Source: a virus
IMG/VR virus record: IMGVR_UViG_3300050190_000038
Span: 1-42,540 of that record
Length of the DNA: 42,540 nt
Direction: 5' to 3' (one strand)
Position numbers and translations under genes: made by a program. Position 1 is the stretch's first letter. The number at the start of each line of letters is the position of its first letter. Of the stretch, positions 1 to 5,160 are shown piece after piece. The notes beneath the pieces were generated by a model. That model had not been told where the DNA came from and ran no database searches. It saw only the letters and a program-made list of their open reading frames with translations.

Positions 1-23
1 GTGGTCAAAAGTATATTTAAAAG

Positions 24-53
24 AAAAGAGCAACTATCAAAAATTGCTCTTTT
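24..53 (-). terminator. tRNA terminator hairpin, left copy
   Basis: A 10-bp perfect stem (aaaagagcaa / ttgctctttt) is followed on the minus strand by a T-rich stretch. It lies just downstream of the tRNA 3' end and is repeated at 42389-42418. Confidence 0.8.
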
Positions 54-65
54 GCTTGGTATCAT

Positions 66-127
66 TGGTGCCGAAGGTGGGAGTCGAACCCACACGTCTT
101 TTGAGGACGCTGGATTTTGAGTCCAGT
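66..127 (-). pseudogene. Truncated tRNA-Leu 3' fragment at attL
   Basis: This is the 3' half of tRNA-Leu(CAA): 3' half of the anticodon arm, variable arm, T arm, acceptor 3' strand and encoded CCA. The 5' half is replaced after base 127 by phage sequence, so it cannot make a tRNA. It is the displaced end of the target gene; the intact copy is at 42431-42518. Confidence 0.9.
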
Positions 128-271
128 AAAAGAATTTTTTGTTACCTTTAGGAAACCTTTAACACCGGGCTTTTTGGGAAGGTTGATTTTATGGGATTTT
201 TAAGTTATGTAGTATTTGATATATTTTAAATAATTTCCTTTCGGATATATTTAATTTTTTTATACCGCTTA

Positions 272-295
272 TGGTGGTCAAATTGGTGGTCAAAA
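272..295 (+). repeat. Left pair of 12-bp tandem repeats, candidate integrase arm sites
   Basis: Two head-to-tail copies of tggtggtcaaaw lie at 272-283 and 284-295. The same pair with the same 12-bp period lies at 42352-42375 next to attR. Paired short repeats on both sides of an att core are what arm-type binding sites of tyrosine integrases look like. The role is inferred. Confidence 0.6.
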
Positions 296-318
296 AAAAG
301 CCCCGGTTAGGGGGCCTT
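292..318 (-). terminator. Rho-independent terminator of the attL-side operon
   Basis: On the minus strand a GC stem (GGCCCC...GGGGC with a 5-nt loop) runs into eight T. It begins at the stop codon of the gene at 317-646 and would end the five-gene operon that starts near 1735. Confidence 0.85.
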
Positions 319-646
319 AGCCTTTCCACTTGTTACCGCATTTCATGCAGTACATTTCTACCTTATTCTTGCCGACAGCTCCTGCCAGTAATCCCAACGG
401 GCCGAGCAACACCCCGCCAACGACAGCTTTCCCTAGGCCAAAACCTTTCTGCATAGGTTGCACCGATATAGATCCGCACTTTGGGCAATACGCAATTCCT
501 TGCGCGTCTAGTTCTTCCTTTTTCTTCTTAACCTCTTCGGTTTCCGGTGCTCGTTTTAATTTCTCTTTCTCCATATTTTCCCTAAATTTAACTAGGTTTG
601 GGTTTTCCCTGCTGAAACTCTGCTTTAAAGCGTCTTTAAACCCCAT
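317..646 (-). CDS. Zinc-ribbon protein with glycine-rich hydrophobic middle
   Basis: A 109-residue protein of unknown function. The start at 646 is chosen because AAAGGGGTGA lies at the right distance; a GTG three codons upstream has no site. The N-terminal third is charged and helical (EKEKLKR...EEVKKKKEE). A zinc ribbon is formed by CPKC and a C-terminal CMKC, split by a Gly/Val/Leu-rich stretch that could be a glycine-zipper membrane hairpin. Last gene of the attL-side operon and closed by a terminator. Zinc binding and membrane insertion are inferences; no enzyme motif is visible. Confidence 0.75.
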   Translation of the reverse strand: MGFKDALKQSFSRENPNLVKFRENMEKEKLKRAPETEEVKKKKEELDAQGIAYCPKCGSISVQPMQKGFGLGKAVVGGVLLGPLGLLAGAVGKNKVEMYCMKCGNKWKG

Positions 647-687
647 GTAGATCACCCCTTTCTATTGCTCTTGGTAGACATTTCCAC

Positions 688-885
688 TCATTCTCCATGA
701 AGCTTCTTATAATCCTCGACCTGGCGCCTGGTCCACAGAGGCCCCATAGCTAGCCTCATGATCGGCTCAGGGAAAACGCCTCGGCTGAGGTAGGTGGCGA
801 CCCTGCGCCTGTCCCAGCCAAGCAGGATGGCCACCTCAGTGAGGCCGAGTAAGTCGCGGGGATCAACCTTTCGCATGGCTATCAT
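688..885 (-). CDS. Small MerR/AlpA-like helix-turn-helix protein
   Basis: 65 residues, almost entirely one winged-helix unit: 'LTEVAILLGWDRRRVATYLSRG' type recognition (split here as LTEVAILLGW then DRRRVATYLSRG), then FPEPIMRLAMGPLW and RRQVEDYKK, the layout of helix_turn_helix_17/AlpA excisionase-like proteins. The start at 885 (or 876) lies inside the end of the gene at 863-1066 and has no clear own ribosome site, so it is probably translationally coupled. It could be the regulator of its own operon, whose promoter carries a 12-bp palindrome, or an excisionase; its place 560 bp from attL and far from int makes the first a fair guess. Confidence 0.75.
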   Translation of the reverse strand: MIAMRKVDPRDLLGLTEVAILLGWDRRRVATYLSRGVFPEPIMRLAMGPLWTRRQVEDYKKLHGE

Positions 886-1066
886 CTAAGCGCTGTGCTA
901 ATGTGTCTAGCGCATCCTGGAGAGTTTTGAAACCTGCTCCGCGTTTGTCGATTAGATTGCTATTGAGGTCGTCTAAGTACCACCTGTCTGCCCGGTCATC
1001 ACTCGTGCCCGTAAAGCTACCCCTGATTACCCGATATCCTGATTTTTTAGCCTCTTCAATTGTCAT
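863..1066 (-). CDS. Hypothetical small protein of attL-side operon
   Basis: 67 residues, mixed charge, no family recognised. It begins MTIEEAKKSGYRVIRGSF and carries YLDD..LIDKRGAGFKTLQDAL, a pattern like short phage proteins built from a small beta sheet plus helix. The ribosome site AAGGAG is 7 bases upstream. It starts 2 bases after the gene at 1068-1223 and overlaps the HTH gene downstream. Confidence 0.7.
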   Translation of the reverse strand: MTIEEAKKSGYRVIRGSFTGTSDDRADRWYLDDLNSNLIDKRGAGFKTLQDALDTLAQRLDDSHAKG

Positions 1067-1067
1067 T

Positions 1068-1223
1068 TTATTGCTCCTTTTTGTTTTCGTATTTCTTCAA
1101 TTCTTCGCAGACCTTTTCGGCTTCATCTTCTGTCAACTGATACTCTTTTATCAACTGATCTTTGTCGCTGGCTCTCCAGCCTCCGTCATACAGTGCCGCT
1201 GCGCTACTCGATATGTCTTTCAT
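1068..1223 (-). CDS. Hypothetical 51-residue acidic-helical protein
   Basis: Starts at ATG 1223 behind AAGGAG. The protein has a GGWRASD motif followed by a helix-turn-helix-like amphipathic stretch (DQLIKEYQLTEDEA, EKVCEELKKYENK). I recall similar GWR..D..LxxEYxLTxEEA small proteins in anaerobe genomes but no function. It sits in the middle of the attL-side operon with tight spacing on both sides. Confidence 0.72.
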   Translation of the reverse strand: MKDISSSAAALYDGGWRASDKDQLIKEYQLTEDEAEKVCEELKKYENKKEQ

Positions 1224-1255
1224 AATGTTCTCCTTCTGCCGGGGCTACCGGCTAA

Positions 1256-1690
1256 TCAATCGTCGTCGTAGTCGCTAGAATCATCTCCGTGTACCTCATC
1301 GTGATACGCAGCCGCTTCCCTTGCCTTAGCCTTCATTTCAGGAGTATCCCAATGTTTTAACATTTCCTTAACTTCTTCTAGGTTTTGCGGATCACCATGC
1401 CACGGTTTAACGGGATCTTTTTCAAAGTTTCTGACAGGAGTTTTTTCCCATTCGCCGCCAGCGGATCGAGATTCGATATTACCACCGCCGGTGTATGAAG
1501 GGCTGGGCGTCGGTTCGGCTTCTTGACGTTTAATTTCTTCGATGATAGCAAGTCTGTTGCATGTTAAATATTCAACTTCTTCTTTTGTGAACCGCGGGCA
1601 ACTTAACGTACTCTTGAACCTTTCTTCGCCACTTTCGATTACGATTACTAAACCGAACTCCAACACCGCTTGCTTGATGTCATTTACCAT
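1256..1690 (-). CDS. Hypothetical protein with acidic tail, first gene of attL-side operon
   Basis: 144 residues. The N-terminal 60 residues look globular, with FTKEEVEYLTCNR and IEEIKRQEAEP. A Pro/Gly/Ser-rich linker (about 62-80) follows, then a helical segment and a very acidic end (DDSSDYDDD). A strong RBS (GAGGAGG) and a consensus promoter about 45 bp upstream show it is expressed by itself in the lysogen. An acidic tail can mimic DNA or bind basic partners, but that is speculation; no family is recognised. Confidence 0.7.
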   Translation of the reverse strand: MVNDIKQAVLEFGLVIVIESGEERFKSTLSCPRFTKEEVEYLTCNRLAIIEEIKRQEAEPTPSPSYTGGGNIESRSAGGEWEKTPVRNFEKDPVKPWHGDPQNLEEVKEMLKHWDTPEMKAKAREAAAYHDEVHGDDSSDYDDD

Positions 1691-1734
1691 TTTGTTTTCC
1701 TCCTCTGCATTATTTATCTTTATCTGTTGTACCT

Positions 1735-1763
1735 ATCATACTATATATAGTTGTATCTGTCAA
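1735..1763 (-). promoter_or_regulatory. Consensus sigma-A promoter with palindrome in spacer
   Basis: On the minus strand the -35 TTGACA (1758-1763) and -10 TATGAT (1735-1740) are separated by exactly 17 bp. The spacer edge carries the perfect 12-bp palindrome actatatatagt (1740-1751), a good operator candidate. It drives the operon 1690 to 317. Confidence 0.85.
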
Positions 1764-1820
1764 CACATATTTAAAAATAGATCAGGTTTTTTAGTAAATA
1801 TATTTTTAATTTCTGCATTT

Positions 1821-1956
1821 CTCTCCGTGCAATTCCTCATATTATCAGGCCAACCCCGCTCACCCTAAATTTCTGCCACGAACGGAGTACCCCGAAGGTA
1901 ATCATGCACGTGTGGGGGTCGAATCCAACACAGGGCAAATATGAAGGTCTGGAGAG
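1821..1956 (-). ncRNA. Structured RNA-like element, copy 1
   Basis: Bases 1929-1952 match 16606-16629 at 22 of 24 positions, and the homology continues into ATGATT plus a short hairpin (1888-1900) whose closing base pair differs in a compensatory way between copies. A 6-bp long-range stem (1821-1826 with 1951-1956) may enclose it. It fills the gene-free stretch 1764-2039 upstream of the attL-side operon. No known RNA family is recognised. Confidence 0.4.
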
Positions 1957-2039
1957 ATTTGGTCTTTTTACGCTAATATTATACGTCGTAAAAGGACAAA
2001 TGGGCATAAAAAAAGACCCCGCCGTGGAGGTCTTAAAGG

Positions 2040-2456
2040 TCAATTAAATCTTTCACTTAACCAAGTAGCTAAACTTTCTATATATGAATCTCTTTCCATT
2101 TCAGAAAGTTTTATAGTTGCTACTTCAACTGTTTTGTTATATCCTTCTTCATCATCCAAGTTATCTTCATAACCGTTAACATCCAGAAAAACTATGGCAC
2201 TTTGTATTCCAACTCGTTTGTTACCATCTACAAAACAATGATCATTAGTGAAAAAATACATTAACATAGCTGCCTTATGAAATATTGTTGGATATTTGTC
2301 ATAGCCGAAATGCGGATATTGTTGTCCTAAAATGCTTTCAATACGATCAATAGTATAATCATAATAACCAGCATCTCCACCAAACTTCTTAATTGCTTGG
2401 TCATGGATTAACTCAATATGTTCTCTTGATAAATACCGAATTTTACTAGCACCCAC
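2040..2456 (-). CDS. doc: Doc-type Fic family toxin
   Basis: 138 residues, the length of Doc (death-on-curing). The Fic core is HCFVDGNKR at residues 73-81, with the Lys in place of the second Gly that marks Doc kinases (the P1 Doc enzyme phosphorylates EF-Tu). The N-terminal REHIELIHD is also typical of Doc. The GTG start lies 3 bases after the stop of a small basic gene and has no clear ribosome site, so translation is probably coupled to it, as in toxin-antitoxin pairs. It lies outside the late operon, after the holin terminator, so it is cargo rather than a virion gene. Confidence 0.85.
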   Translation of the reverse strand: MGASKIRYLSREHIELIHDQAIKKFGGDAGYYDYTIDRIESILGQQYPHFGYDKYPTIFHKAAMLMYFFTNDHCFVDGNKRVGIQSAIVFLDVNGYEDNLDDEEGYNKTVEVATIKLSEMERDSYIESLATWLSERFN

Positions 2457-2458
2457 AA

Positions 2459-2614
2459 TTATTTTGTTAATTTGCTCATCATTATAGAATGTTTTTTATT
2501 AGATTTGACAATAGATTTAATTACATCAGAAGTTTTGGTTTTTGATAAAGAAGTATTGTTTTTGATTGCCAACATTTTATCACCCTTTTTCTTAAACGGA
2601 TATTTCTTGTCCAT
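2459..2614 (-). CDS. Small basic protein, candidate antitoxin of the Doc toxin
   Basis: 51 residues, very Lys/Ser/Thr rich (MDKKYPFKKKGDK... then SDVIKSIVKSNKK). ATG at 2614 is preceded by GAAGGTGA. It ends 3 bases before the Doc start, the usual antitoxin-toxin order. It does not look like Phd, and no DNA-binding fold is obvious, so the antitoxin role rests only on position. High A+T compared with the tail genes suggests separate acquisition of the pair. Confidence 0.6.
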   Translation of the reverse strand: MDKKYPFKKKGDKMLAIKNNTSLSKTKTSDVIKSIVKSNKKHSIMMSKLTK

Positions 2615-2675
2615 ATCATATCACCTTCTAAATAGTCTTTCAATACTATATGCTTAGTTTTACCCAAAAAGAGAT

Positions 2676-2710
2676 AAAAAAATAAGCCCCCGCCGTAGCG
2701 AGAGCCTTTT
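2676..2710 (-). terminator. Terminator of the lysis/late transcript
   Basis: On the minus strand an 8-bp stem (GCUCUCGC with GCGGGGGC, two G-U pairs) and a UACG loop run into a T-rich tract (TTATTTTTTT). It follows the holin gene and separates the late operon from the Doc pair. Confidence 0.75.
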
Positions 2711-2724
2711 TGACTGATTTTTTT

Positions 2725-2807
2725 GTTGTCCGCCAACTGTAAGCACATACGTCTTACAAGTATCGAGTTTTTCTGTTGCTCGCCAACGGTAGGCACATAC
2801 GTCCTAG
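2725..2807 (-). repeat. Tandem 50-bp repeat of paired hairpins in holin 3' region
   Basis: Two units 50 bp apart each contain GTTG-5nt-CAAC (2725-2737; 2775-2787) and a stem with the invariant loop cacatacgt (2739-2757; 2789-2807). In the second stem an A-T pair in unit 1 is a G-C pair in unit 2, a compensatory change. They lie between the holin stop and the terminator. Confidence 0.6.
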
Positions 2808-2857
2808 AAGTGTTTCGGATTTTATCAGTGTCAGTCCACCGTAATAGGTTATTTATT

Positions 2858-3337
2858 TTAGACCGGAGCAACTTCAGCAGGAGTATCATTAACCGGATCG
2901 GGGGCAGGTTCAACCGGAACCACTTCGACCGGAACAACAGGAACAACTTCGACAGGAACAACCGGAGCAACCGTTACCATGCCAGCGGCGAAAACTTCCT
3001 TAAACTCGCCCAAGGCACCCTCGATCAACCCCTCAATTTCAGGGGGTGTCAACTCGATACCTTTGGCCTGACATTGGACAGCTAGAAATTCAGCAGCTTT
3101 CATAAACTTATCTGGGCCAGTCATGTCTATAAACTTTTGCTGCACGTAGTGGATGGCCAGTTCTGCGAAACTTTGTTTCAGCCCCAACTCAGTCTGAAAT
3201 AAATCGGCCTCGTTTTGGGCCTTGTTGATCCCTTCGCTGACGGTTTTCTTGTGCAAAAACCGAGTAGCGAAACCAGCCAAACTCACCATAGCCAGATAGA
3301 GCACCATTTGGATTACCTGGATATAAATTACTTTCAT
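2858..3337 (-). CDS. Holin, LLH family
   Basis: 159 residues. One N-terminal membrane helix (about 5-27, VIQMVLYLAMVSLAGFA) is followed by a long charged helical region and QLELTPPEIEGLIEGAL-like sequence, the layout of the phage LLH-type holin family. The C-terminus ends in a low-complexity repeat of VVPVEVVPV units (about residues 122-150), encoded by short tandem DNA repeats at 2890-2970 that could vary in number. Holins of this kind permeabilise the membrane to release the amidase encoded just upstream in the same operon. Starts 13 bases after the amidase stop. Confidence 0.8.
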   Translation of the reverse strand: MKVIYIQVIQMVLYLAMVSLAGFATRFLHKKTVSEGINKAQNEADLFQTELGLKQSFAELAIHYVQQKFIDMTGPDKFMKAAEFLAVQCQAKGIELTPPEIEGLIEGALGEFKEVFAAGMVTVAPVVPVEVVPVVPVEVVPVEPAPDPVNDTPAEVAPV

Positions 3338-3349
3338 GGTTTCTCCTCC

Positions 3350-4078
3350 TTATTTTAGGTATTGTGCGGACACAAACCCACCATGTGCACCAAAATAGAT
3401 ATTTACCCAGCCGTTCTTTATCCATCCGACCTGTATTCTACTGCCATAATTTACCCGCCCAATAATCGCATATTTAGTACCAGCACCCGATCTCACATTC
3501 AAATAGGGTTTTGCCGTTACCGTCATCATGTGTGCGGGCACAATAATAGGAGTAGGCGGGCTTACGGGTGCAGGGGCAGGAACAGGCACGACCTGCCTGG
3601 GTGTTAGGTCTGCAAACAACCTAGCCCAAGGAAACCTGGGCCCGGGGCAATTAGGACGATTGACCGAGTCAATCCGATAGTGCCCAATCAGGTGATTGTT
3701 GTCGCAAGGAATGCCATGTTTGGCCGTAAGCTCCCGCGTCAGTGCCAGTAACGATTGATACTGCGCCTCGGTTAGTGTCCCGTCAAAGCCCTCGTTTTCA
3801 ATACCACTCGTGTAAAAATTTGGATTTGATCCATCATATAAAGCCCAATTCGGTCGATTTACAGCACCGGCGTGCCAGGCCTCATCGGCATCCCTGACCA
3901 TCTGGTAGATGGCCCCGCTCCTACAAACCAAATACTGCGCCGATGCCTGTGCTACTGGATTCCGCAGCCAGTTCAGGCAACCTGGAGCCAGACCTGCTGT
4001 AATATGGTAAACAATAGCAATCTTTTTTCGGGTGCTGATGTGGAAGTTCGGGCTTGGTGCCCATGTTTCCGTTGGCAT
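3350..4078 (-). CDS. Endolysin: N-acetylmuramoyl-L-alanine amidase with SH3 domain
   Basis: 242 residues. Residues about 10-160 form an Amidase_2 domain that cuts the MurNAc-L-Ala bond in peptidoglycan; zinc ligands are His25 (VYHIT), His133 (IGHYRID) and Cys144 (NCPGP). A Pro/Ala/Val linker (170-190) leads to a C-terminal SH3-type wall-binding domain (LNVRSGAGTKYAIIG). The start at 4078 fits AAAGGAG 9 bases upstream better than the ATG at 4087. It has no signal peptide, so release depends on the holin next to it. Confidence 0.93.
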   Translation of the reverse strand: MPTETWAPSPNFHISTRKKIAIVYHITAGLAPGCLNWLRNPVAQASAQYLVCRSGAIYQMVRDADEAWHAGAVNRPNWALYDGSNPNFYTSGIENEGFDGTLTEAQYQSLLALTRELTAKHGIPCDNNHLIGHYRIDSVNRPNCPGPRFPWARLFADLTPRQVVPVPAPAPVSPPTPIIVPAHMMTVTAKPYLNVRSGAGTKYAIIGRVNYGSRIQVGWIKNGWVNIYFGAHGGFVSAQYLK

Positions 4079-4092
4079 GTTCTTCATCTCCT

Positions 4093-4329
4093 TTACTTAA
4101 CTTTAAATAAGGTAGTTAAAAACATTATCACGTTCGTTGTTACAAACGCTATAAAGGTATATTCAATTATTCGTACACTTGTCGTAATTGTAGCCAAAGT
4201 CACTTCTTGTCTAATACTAATTTTTTCTATTTCTGCAATCTTATCGGCCATAACGGTTTCTCTAATCCCCATATCGATACTTTCCTTTTCGAGATAGGCA
4301 AGCCTTATATTTGTTACATCATCATTCAT
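4093..4329 (-). CDS. xhlA: XhlA-like hemolysin/holin-associated protein
   Basis: 78 residues with the XhlA layout: N-terminal coiled coil (VTNIRLAYLEKESIDMGIR...), then one C-terminal membrane helix (IIEYTFIAFVTTNVIMFLTTLF) and a basic tip. XhlA proteins act with holin and amidase in host lysis. The start overlaps the stop of the preceding small gene by ATGA. Confidence 0.8.
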   Translation of the reverse strand: MNDDVTNIRLAYLEKESIDMGIRETVMADKIAEIEKISIRQEVTLATITTSVRIIEYTFIAFVTTNVIMFLTTLFKVK

Positions 4330-4448
4330 AAGATCATTTCCTTTGAGGTTTTATCTCCACCACCAGGTATACCACCACCACATGGAATGCACCTCCCTTT
4401 TTGCCAATCATAAAACCGCCAGCAATCGGTACTTTTCCATCCATCCAT
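4326..4448 (-). CDS. Tiny Trp/Cys/Gly-rich protein before xhlA
   Basis: 40 residues with a Trp/Tyr-rich N-terminus, a CIPC pair and two GGG clusters. ATG at 4448 has GGGGGTGG 9 bases upstream, and the stop overlaps the xhlA start by ATGA, which argues that it is translated. Function unknown; it may just couple translation of the lysis genes. Confidence 0.6.
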   Translation of the reverse strand: MDGWKSTDCWRFYDWQKGRCIPCGGGIPGGGDKTSKEMIL

Positions 4449-4494
4449 ATGTCATCCCACCCCCTATATTTATTTTTCGAATTGCGTTACAATA

Positions 4495-4560
4495 AAAATG
4501 CAGGCCGCGGTGGTATCGCAACCCGCTCCGGGGCCACCCCCTTGCGGGGGCCTGCATTTT
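4495..4560 (-). terminator. Large compound hairpin upstream of lysis genes
   Basis: A perfect 12-bp stem (4495-4506 with 4549-4560) encloses a second hairpin with a 5-bp C/G stem and TTGC loop (4537-4550). The minus-strand exit has a T run. It lies in the gap between the tail and lysis genes and could work as a terminator or processing site. Confidence 0.6.
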
Positions 4561-4628
4561 GCCAATCAAAAAACCGTCTGGAGGCGGCTAACAGTCGTTG
4601 TTTTGTTGCGCATAATAAGTCAAATGTT

Positions 4629-4681
4629 CAATAGAAGGGCAAAGAAAAAACACCCTCTGCGGTGTCTGCTTTGCCCTATTG
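4629..4681 (-). terminator. Terminator after the tail genes
   Basis: The inner minus-strand hairpin ACACC-6nt-GGTGT runs into six T (4645-4666); flanking arms (4629-4644 with 4668-4681) pair to make a longer stem. It starts 5 bases after the last tail-module gene. Confidence 0.8.
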
Positions 4682-4685
4682 GAAA

Positions 4686-4835
4686 TTAAACTATCGGTAC
4701 AATTTTGTCCTGAAATCCGTCTGCCACTAAAATCGCGTCAACATCATCTTTTAACGGCAAGTATCTTGCAATTGTGAAAACTGCGAGGTAATCTAATCTA
4801 CCTTGTTCAATGCCATGTGCTAAATATAAAGCCAT
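4686..4835 (-). CDS. Short tail-module protein (XkdX-position)
   Basis: 49 residues (MALYLAHGIEQGRLDYLAVF...). ATG 4835 has GGAGG 8 bases upstream. Short proteins of this shape often follow tail fiber genes in Firmicute phages. Function unknown. It is the last gene before the tail terminator. Confidence 0.65.
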   Translation of the reverse strand: MALYLAHGIEQGRLDYLAVFTIARYLPLKDDVDAILVADGFQDKIVPIV

Positions 4836-4861
4836 GCTTTCCACCTCCCTTCAACTCCTTT

Positions 4862-5140
4862 CTAAAAGTTCATTATAATAAAATCAATTGCGCCTTGGGT
4901 TTCGGTAATTTGTTCTTCGACTGACCTTATCTTTTCAGCATCAATAAACGGTCTATCTACATAATCCCAAAACAGTTCACCCGTTACTGGATTTAGATAC
5001 AGAACCACATCCTTACCATCAATATTAATCGGAGGATTTGGGGGAGCTACTGCGGATATAGTAACAGTTTGTGAGCCATCTTTAAAAGATCCATCAACTT
5101 TTACCTTTGTGCCTGATATTGGTGTTCCAACTATAATCAT
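4862..5140 (-). CDS. Hypothetical tail fiber-associated protein
   Basis: 92 residues. The N-terminal half is beta-rich (VDGSFKDGSQTVTISAV), the middle has DVVLYLNPVTGELFWDYVDRP and the C-terminus is a short coiled coil (AEKIRSVEEQITETQ). Proteins with 'NPxTGExxWxYV' in this place after the fiber gene are common in Firmicute phages (XkdW-like) with no assigned role. Strong RBS (AAGGAGG). Confidence 0.7.
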   Translation of the reverse strand: MIIVGTPISGTKVKVDGSFKDGSQTVTISAVAPPNPPINIDGKDVVLYLNPVTGELFWDYVDRPFIDAEKIRSVEEQITETQGAIDFIIMNF

Positions 5141-5160
5141 TTAATATTACCTCCTTAAAC

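Larger units (their letters stand above)
1..127. repeat. attL: attL: left copy of 127-bp direct repeat
   Basis: Bases 1-127 are identical to 42366-42492. The repeat holds the 3' part of tRNA-Leu (from the anticodon stem to the encoded CCA) and the tRNA terminator. It marks the left prophage junction. Identity begins at the first base of the window, so it may extend further left; a core this long is more than integrases usually need. Confidence 0.9.

Noticed and set aside
1-127. 127-bp terminal repeat as a k-mer assembly overlap of a circular contig
   Set aside because: The right copy is not at the end of the window: 48 bases completing the tRNA follow it, so integration fits better.
1901-1930. 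Degenerate tRNA on the plus strand (gggtcgaatcc resembles a T arm)
   Set aside because: No acceptor or anticodon arm can be built around it, and copy 2 lacks the T-arm sequence.
1837-2043. 68-codon minus-strand ORF between Doc and the attL operon
   Set aside because: No ribosome site, and it overlaps the conserved RNA-like element; translation of copy 2 breaks the frame.
2725-2807. CRISPR-like array
   Set aside because: Only two imperfect units with no equal spacer between conserved repeats; better explained as hairpins.
2521-2970. 149-codon minus-strand ORF over the holin end
   Set aside because: It runs through the tandem hairpins and terminator, in the wrong frame of the holin and small basic gene.
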